NCBI RefSeq assembly: GCF_001704415.2
Contig: NC_030816.1
Span: forward strand, 78,757,713 to 78,821,712
Length of the DNA: 64,000 nucleotides
Direction: 5' to 3'
DNA from: Capra hircus
Taxonomy: Eukaryota; Chordata; Mammalia; Artiodactyla; Bovidae
Both the position numbers and the translations under genes were made by a program. The notes under the pieces are model-generated. The model was not told the origin of the DNA. It saw only the letters and a list, made by a program, of their open reading frames with translations, and did no database searches. Below are positions 24,301 to 33,300 of the stretch, in pieces; position 1 is the first letter of the stretch; the number at the start of each line of letters is the position of its first letter.

Positions 24301-27300
24301 CTTCTGGAAAATGAGCCGTGGTACAGGAAGGACCATTCGGACCTGGAGTAGATGTATTCATAGTAATAGAAAATGAAAAATTGCATCCACTCAGAGGAAG
24401 TCAATTTCAAATATTTTGTTTAGAATGGGAAACGGTGAAAAGCTCAGAACCTGTTAAAGAGACGGTCCAGACAACTCAGAGCCCACCTCCAGCTGAAAAG
24501 GAGACAGTGGTCACAACCCAGGCAGAGGTTTTCCCTCCACCTGTTGCTATGTTACAGGTTAGTGCTGGGTGTTTTTTTTTTTTAAACTGTTCAATGTGTT
24601 GTTTTACATTTCTGTTTTTACTCATTTTTATTTTATAAAACTTGGGGAGAAATTGTGCAAAATAGATTAACATTAAATATAAGTATTTTGAAAATTTTCA
24701 TTTAGGTAAGATGTAATTCATATTTAAATGTTTATTTACTGAACAAATTTATTGAATGCCTGCTCTGTGACATTCACTGTTCTAGTCACCTGGGATGGGG
24801 AGACCTCAGGGAAAGAGAACACGCATAAATCCCTGCCCTTCTGGAGCAGTTGTTCTCATTATGAGAGACAGAAACTAGGAAATTAGTGAGTTTATAAGAT
24901 ACTGTGCAAGGGAGAAGGAAGTATACAACTGTGACGTCAGGAGTGCCTCAGTAGGAGTTGACAGTTTAAACCAGGGTAGACTTTATTGAGAATGACATTT
25001 GAGCACCACTTAAAGTTGCTGAGGCAGTTAATCATGTGGCTGTCTCAAGAAAGCTTTGGAGGCAGAGGGAACAACCAGTGCAAAGGCCACAGCTGGGGAC
25101 ATTATGGGTGTGTTCCAGGAAAAACAAATGAGCAAGAACAGTGAGTGAGAGGCAGCTTAGTGAAAGTGAGACTTCTTGGAGGACTTTGGTTTCACTCTCA
25201 GATGGGGGACCCCTTATTTTGAAGAAAGAAGTGGCTTCATCTGGCTTTAAAGGATTGCACTGGCAACTGCTTTGAGAATAGAATAGTAGGCACTGATAAA
25301 AGCAGAGACAAGTTAAAAGACAACTGCAGCAATTCAGACAAGATGATGGTGGCTTGGACGAGACTGATGGCAGTGAAGTCAACAAGCAGCTGACAGGTAC
25401 TAGGTGTATTGTCATGGAATGACCAGTGTACATGATTGGATTTGAGTTGTGAGAAAGAACAGAGGCAAGGTTTTTGGTCTGAGAAATTGGAAAGATGGAG
25501 TTACCATTACCTGAGAATGTGAGACTGGAAGTGTGGTTTTGGGAAGGACAGAGGGAGTTCAGTTTTGTGCATGTGAAAGTTTGAACTCTTTCTGGACAAC
25601 AAAATTGAGGTGTTGAATAGACCGTTGATATAATGTGAACTTCAGAAGAAAGGTGAGCTTCCCTGATGGCTCAGCTGGTAAAGGATCCACCTGCAATGCA
25701 GGAGACCTGGGTTTGATCCCTGGGTTGGGATGATCCCCTGGAGAAGGGAATGGCTACCCACTCCAGTATTCTGGCCTGGAGAATTCCATGGACTGTATAG
25801 TCCATGGGGTCGCAAAGGGTCAGACATGACTGAGAGACTCACTTTTCTTCAGGAGAGAAATACAGCCAGCCATGCCAAAATGCAGATAAATATTTGGGAA
25901 TTCTTGTACCTACTATGAGTAAAAGAATTTATGGTTAGGAGTAGAAAGCAAGTTAATGAGAAATGCAGCTATTTTAAAGCTGGTAGTGAGTGACGTGCTT
26001 CCTAATGGTGATTAGATTGCATAACATAGTTAGGTGTTACAAACTTAGTGGGAGATGGCAGTTTAAAATTGAGCATGATATTCACTGTTGAAGGAGATGC
26101 CCATATTTTTGCATCACCTGAATATAAGATAGATTTCACAATCTCCACATACACTCTGTTGAAAAATACTGTCTTCTGCTTCAAGTAGGTTCACTTGTAA
26201 GAATACAGAAAGGAAAAAAATAAAGCAACTTAATACGATAATGTTCGTTACCTTCCTGTGAAACAGAAATCATTTACCTTTGGTCGTCCTAAGATGTAAT
26301 CGTTGCAGAAGGATAACATGGTGCATGGACTTTTCTATTTTCTACCCCAAGATTCCAGTAGCTCCAGCAGTGCCTGCGGTTAATTTAGTACCACCAGCAT
26401 TTCCCGTGTCAATGCCAGTTCCTCCTCCCGGCTTCAGTCCACTCCCTCCGCCTCCTTTTCTCCGAGCAAGTTTCAACCCTTCACAACCACCGCCTGGTAA
26501 GAATTCATCTTGTATTTGAACTCTGTTGAGAATTCTGTCATTTAAATTGTTCTCTTTCGAAGTTTAAATGCTGTAAGAGCAGTGAGTCTCAAACCAGAGC
26601 TTACATCCGAATCACCTGTAGGGTGTGTTGAAGCACAGATTGCTGGGCCCAGCCACCTTCTGAATCAGTGGAACTGAAATGGGGCAGGACAGTTGCATTT
26701 CTAGCAAGTTCCCAGCTGATGCTTGTTGTTCACAGACCACACTTTTAAGAAGCATTGGACAGAGAAAAGAAATGAATCTTTTAAAATCATTGAAATACTT
26801 AAAAATAATTTTAACATTTATGTTGAAGTTTTTTATATAGAAGTCTACAGTTATCACCCATTTATCAGAAAGTATGCATCAAATATATATAGATTGAAAA
26901 AAGTGAAAGTGTTAGTTGCTCAGTCGTGGCAACTGCGACCCCGTGGATTCTAGCCTGCCAGGCTCCTCAGTCCATGGAATTCTCCAGGCAAGTATACTGG
27001 AGTGGGTTGCCATTCCCTTCTCCAGGGGATCTTCACTACCCAGATATTGAACCTAGGTCTCCTGCATTGCAGGCAGATTCTTTACCATCTGAGCCACTCT
27101 GGATCTAATAATATGTAGATTAGCCATCCTAAAAATTATTAGATTTCCAGTTTGACATTAGAAATCAAAGTCTATCTTAAAGTGCTAATTGAATTTATAG
27201 TAATTCTTTTGACCTAATTAATTATTGGTAAACATAAAGGCCCTTAAATCATTGTTTCCATGTAAAAAACTATGGTTTACTTAACCTATATCAATTAAAT

Positions 27301-30300
27301 GTAATTAATTGCTTATATGTAAGAGATATAGAGAGCTTAGAGCTTTTTATTATTAGATCATGGGAGGTTTAGAAGAATAAGGGATCAAATGATACATGTT
27401 GTTTTTCAAAATTTTTTTTTAACTTTATGAATTATTTGTGTTTTATGAAAAGAATGACTGAATTGATTTCTGTAATTTAAACCCTTAGCCATTGTTGAAT
27501 ACGGTTCCTAAAAACTGGAAACAAAACCAAAAGTTAAACTCATTGTCTGTTGTAATTTGTCATGTAATGTAAAATTTTTAAATTATAGTTTAATGTATAA
27601 TTTGAAGTTGATGAAGATTTTAGTAAGAACTGTAACTTTTTGTATTTTAAATGTTAGAGAATTACTCATAAAATATCTTCTGTATTTGTCATTGAAAATT
27701 AAACTTTTCTCAGAAGATTTCTTTTCTCAGAAGAAATACATGGTATTTCAAAAACCATACACACGTTTGCATTCGTTTGTTGAAAATCATGTTTTTCCCC
27801 CATTATTTTTAGCCACTTTTTCTAATGGAATTTAATGGTAGCTCTATATTTTAAAAATACAGAGAAGCAGGTTTATAGTTGGATCATGTGATACTTAAAA
27901 TCATGAAACTGCCAATAGTAAATCTATTTACTTATTTGTATTAAGGTTTGTTTCAGTGTTCAAAACAAACTATAGTAAGACAAAATTAATGCAAATATTG
28001 TGGTCTGGTGGATAAACAGAATATATATATATATATCAGAAATAGAGTAGCATATTTTACAAGTGACATTATTGCATATAATATTACCAGCAGCTTGAAT
28101 ACAATGCTTAACTCCCCATGCAGTCTTCAAACTAACATGGAAACAGGCTGCCTGGCTTGAATTAATGTTTGATTTTACAGTATCATAGAGCGTGCCACAG
28201 GATTTAGACGAATGAGTAAACAAATAGTATGTGTTTATGACAGGGATCTCTGTGCTTTTATTTTTTAGCCTACTAAGTGTCAAATAAGGTTATATATATA
28301 TAAATAATTATTTAAATGGAAAATATATTCATAAATATGAGGTTGTAGTAATGATTATATAATGAATGTAGAATTTCATTTATAGCTGTTTAAATCTTTG
28401 ATTTAAAAGAAAGTAACTTTCTTGTTATTTTATTGTTGGTCTTTTCTTTCCCCACGCAGGTTTCATGCCTCCTCCAGTTCCACCCCCTGTTGTACCACCA
28501 CCTACTATCCCACCAGTAGTACCAACATGTGAGTTTCTACATTAAAAATTATGTGTTGATTCTCATTCCTGTGAATTATTATTAATTTTTTTATTCTGAA
28601 AGTTGTCAGTTGCATTTTTTTGGTATTTTGGGTTAAATGATTTCTGACAAATCAGCAGTATTGTATGACAGTCCATATTCAGATTTGCTCTTTTGGATCA
28701 AAATTTTTTTATAATTGTTTATTTTAATCAAAAGTTCTCATATCTTTGTTTTGTTTTGTTTTGTTTTATGTATAAAATGTCTTAATCTGGAGCAGCTACA
28801 CCCACATTCCCTTTTTAAAAAATCCTTCATGTCTTTGACTTGTTGCAAAGTAAGTTCCTTTCTGTGTGCTTGTGTGTTAGGTTGCTTTAGTCGTGTCCAA
28901 CTCTGTTCAGCCCTGTGAACGGTAGCCCACCAGGCTCCTCTGTCCAAGGGGTTCTCCAGGCAACAGCACTGGAGCGGGTGCCCTGCCCTGTTCCCGGGCC
29001 CTTCCTGACCCAGGGGTTGAGCCCCACCTCTTATATCTCCACACTGGCAGGCAGATTGTTTACCGCCAGCCGCACCTCGGAATCCCTCACTTCACTATAT
29101 AGGATCCCAAATGATGGGTTTGGGTTTTTTGCTTCTTTGTGGCATCAAATTTGTTTTTTTTGTCTTCTTGAACCTCCTGCAGATAGAAAGTTTTTAGCAC
29201 CATAGGCTTGTTTAGAACATGCTTCAGCTTTTTTGGTAAGAAAACCTAGCAAGGGGGTTCTGTGGACTTGCTATTACTTCACATCAAGAGCCATGCACGC
29301 AGGGCCTTCTTATTCACTTTTAATGATATCAGAATGGGTCAGCGCGTTCAGATGGTGGGACCTGGTCATTAACAGTCCCTTCCACATTGTCGTCTGATGC
29401 TTTCATCCTTTATTATTATTGCCAGCATCTACCTTTTACTAGTTGCAAAGTGATCTTCCAAATTTTATGATCCCTTCCACATTTCTTAGCAAGAATTTGT
29501 TCTGTAAATTATATTTCATTACCTTGAAGGACAGGAGACCCAGGGTAGATGCTAAATTCTTTACTACAAGTGCCATCTTTCAGAGTAATGAATTCTATTA
29601 TCCGTGATACCCAGTGGCTGAAGGTAGGGGGGAATTTCTCTTATTTCTTCTCTACTCCCTTCCCTCTACATTTTCCCCCTTCGTTTTTAGTAATGTGTAT
29701 GGATTAATGGATTTATGCTTTCAAATAGTTAAATTCACTTTTCTTTTTGAAGTTCAATTTGTTCATCTTTGTACAGTGAGACCTTTCATGTTACTGCTCT
29801 ATCCTTTTGGGATGACTGTTATCAGTTTTTGAGAGCTTCTTAGCTTTTTGCCATAATATTGGACCAAAGGACTTTATTGTAAAGAGAATATATATGATAC
29901 AGAGCCTACCTTTTGATTTTGTAACTCATTTTTCTTATATTTTTAAACTCCTTTTTTTCCTGGTGCTGTTAGACAACATGAGGATCCTTTTTATGTTACT
30001 GTTGGTTAATTAGGAAGAACTGTTCATTTTTTTCTGAAAATTAGAAAAATGTTCAGAAGCCATTTCTGAATTCACTGTTTACAGTATCCTACTTACTTAA
30101 GAGCCTGTCTCCCAATTTTACTTTTCCTTATTTTAATTATTTTGGAAAATCTGGGATCAATTAAAGGAAAAAATAGAAATACCATTGTATGCCAGATATT
30201 CACTTGATTGTTCACACTGTCTCATTTAGTTCTCACAGTTCCCATATGGGATCTCAGGTCATTTTATTCCTGTTTTACAGCTTTGTTCTGTGTTAACAGT

Positions 30301-33300
30301 TTGTCTAGGTAGTCTGGAGTTAAATGTGAGGATAAAACACTTTTTAGAATCCCAGAGTACATGACTAGATAGTGTTGTGACATAAATTTGACTAGAATTT
30401 CTAATTGTTCAATTGTGGTTTTAATATTCCTCTAGCTTAATTTTTAACATACGTGACATAGACAGGGCATGTCTACCCATTCTTTAAAACAAAATCTTTG
30501 CACCTTTTTATTTGTAGTTCTAATCTGATGAGTTTCTAACCTCATTTGACAAAACGTAGTGAATGTAAAAGATCCTGGTACTTAGAGTTTCTAGAGAATT
30601 GGGCAGGTTTTCACTCTCATTTGTTGGTCTTTGTGTTTACACCAATCATTTCTGTACATTTAGATAGTCGTGTACTGGCATCCTTGAAAAGTTACTCGGT
30701 TTTGTTTTCATTGATTCACTTTTGGCTGTGCTGGGTCTTCTTCATTACTGAATGAGCTTTTCTCTAATTGTGGCAATACTCTCTGGTTACGGTAGGTGGA
30801 CTTCTCGTTGCAGCGGCATCTCTTGTTGCAGAGCACAGGCTCAAATAGCTGTGGTGCACAGACTCAGTTGCTCCATGGCATGTGGGGTCTTCCTGGATCA
30901 GGGATTGAACCAGCATCTTCTGCGTTGGCGGGTGGATTCTTTACCATTGAGCCATGAGGGAAGCCCCATCTTTGAAAAATTATGATTTTAAGTGTGGGTC
31001 CTTATTTTACTATACTTGTCTCTACTAAATATTTCTAAAAATTGTTTCACCCTATTTTTTTAAAAGAGGTTTCTAAGTATAATTTAGCCTCTTCATGATG
31101 TCTCATTTATCATTTTGAGTATCAGTTGCTATATTTATAATGTGCTGGGTAATACAGTTCAGTTCAGTCACTTAGTCATGTCCAACTCTTTGCAATCCCA
31201 TGGGCTGCAGTGCGCCAGGTTTCCCTGTCCATCGCCAGCTCCCACAGATTCCTCAAACTCATGTCCATAGAGTTGGTGATGCCATCCAACCATCTCATCC
31301 TCTGTTGTCCCCTTCTCCTGCCTTCAATCTTTCCCGGCATCAGGGTCGTTTCCAATGATACAGAGATGCCATTAAATGAAACACTCAGGCTCCCAGAGGT
31401 TAGTTTTCATCATAAATGAAATAAAGGGACCAGAAGAGAATTCACATATGACATGTCAACTGAGCAGTCTCACCAGATAATTGGGAGAAGAGGCAAGGAG
31501 GTGATTTAAAACTTCAAGACCAGTGTTGGTCATGCTTAATATTTTAACTTGGCACATTAATTGATTAGCTAATTAAATCTGAACTGTATATTCTCCTTCT
31601 TTAAACAGCTTTAGTGCAGCCGCCATTATCTATGACTCCAGAAACTGTGAAAGATGTTGGATTTGGTAGCCTTGTTTTACCAGGTGGTTCTATTGCCAGC
31701 AGTCTTGCTACTGCCACTCTGCCAGCTGGAAATGTTTTTAATCCTCCAACGAAACAAGCAGAGCCTGAAGAAAAAGTACCTCATCTTATTGATCACCAGA
31801 TTTCTTCTGCAGAAAATACCAGATCAGGTAAAAAAAAAAAAAAGTAAGAAGAAATTCCCAGAAAGACATAGTTAAATCATAAGTACTACTTCTCTGTATT
31901 GGTGTTTAATTCTGAGGTGTCATGCATATGTAACCAGTGCATGGATATTGCAGCTTTTAAAAAAAGAAAAGATCACTGTCTCCTAAAATTTATATTAAAA
32001 ACAAATTTGGCATTCTATTCAGGATAGTATATATTTTGACACCTTTTCTTTAAGACTTCTCCCTTTTTTTGGCCTATTGGGACTTTTTTAATGTGTTGTT
32101 ATTAGAATAAGATTGCACAAAATATGTATACCAACAGAAAGATTAAAATAAACCAATATAAGGTAGAGCTTCTACCAGATATTCAGCTAGGTCTAGAAGA
32201 TAAGTGTGTTGTTTGAAAGCGGCAAGTTTTTTTTTTGTTTTTTTTTTTTTTTTTAATTGACACTACTGTTAGAAACGCTTTTGTTAAATAAAGGTGGAGG
32301 ATCGGTATAAAACCTGACATTTTAGTTTAACTTAAAAAGAATTCATGTAAAGATTTTAGGTAAGAGCTCCACTTTGTTTTCATATTTAAATTTTACTATG
32401 TGTGATATTTATAATTTTAGCTTTAATTTTTATTTAATAGCTGGTATACCTTGGTTCTTGGGGAGATACAAGTAGCTGACTACTGGAAATTATAGCATTA
32501 ATAATTATAAATAAAGTAAGTCCTCTGTATACGAATGAGTTCTGTTCTGAGAGCACATTCATAAGTCCAACAAAAGTTAGCCTAGGTACCCAACCAATAC
32601 CATTGGCTATATAGTACTGTACTGTAATAGGTTTATAATACTTTGCACACAAATAATACATAAAAAATAAACACTGAAAATGTTTTTAATCTTACAGTAC
32701 AGTACCGTGAAAAGTACAGTAGTGCAGCTGGCCTACAGGGGCTGGCTTGAGTGAGCAGGCAAGAAGTGTTACTGCCTAGAGGAGGGAGAAGAGATGGGGG
32801 AGAGTGGGCTAGCGCTGCCCTCTGTATGCAGCACTGGGCGGTGAAGTACACAGAGGGGGCACATGCAGGTGACCGTGCTAGACGCGTGAATGAGCTCAGT
32901 GACTGGGCACGTGAACACACGTTGACAGCTTTGGAAGTTCACAGCTTGAAGGTTCGTATGTAGGGCACTGAACTGCATGGTGTGTTTCTTTTTCACACCA
33001 GGGTGATTGATTATGTTGTTTTTTTCCTTTCCATTTTAGTGATTCCAAATGATATTTCAAGTGGCCCTGCTATTTTAGGACAGCCGCCAAATGTGACAAG
33101 CAATTCTGGAATTCTGGGAGTCCAAAGACCAAACGTATCCAGTAATAATGAAATTCTTGGAGTCCGGCCATCTAACGTTTCCAGTAGTTCTGGGATGATT
33201 GGACCCCAGCCACCAAATATTCTAAATAACTCTGGAATTTTGGGATTACAGCCACCAAATGTGTCAAATAGTTCTGGACTTCTGGGAGTGCTCCCCCCAA

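Larger units (their letters stand above)
22564..24423 (+). other. SCAF8 intron after window exon 10
   Basis: 1.9 kb, with an L2 copy split by a MER20-like element (23262-23960) and a perfect 10-bp hairpin 124 bases before the acceptor (24274-24300). No ruminant SINE. Confidence 0.85.
24558..26351 (+). other. SCAF8 intron after window exon 11
   Basis: 1.8 kb, mostly a long antisense L2 copy (24725-25600) followed by a Bov-tA (25655-25848). Acceptor cttttctattttctaccccaag. Confidence 0.85.
26497..28459 (+). other. SCAF8 intron after window exon 12
   Basis: 2.0 kb, with a MER5A-like element (26583-26760), a Bov-tA (26897-27106) and a short AT dinucleotide run near 28019-28035. Acceptor ggtcttttctttccccacgcag is strong. 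Confidence 0.85.
28529..31608 (+). other. SCAF8 intron after window exon 13
   Basis: 3.1 kb, with a Bov-tA (28866-29089), a MIR remnant (30199-30360), a CHR-type SINE (30713-30966) and a short BovB tail (31155-31358). Positions 29090-30198 show nothing I recognise. Confidence 0.85.

Noticed and set aside
32982..33039. ATG-started extension of the last-exon frame
   Set aside because: This piece is the intron end including the polypyrimidine tract; the frame continues into the exon only by chance. The phase of the upstream exon fits an acceptor at 33039.
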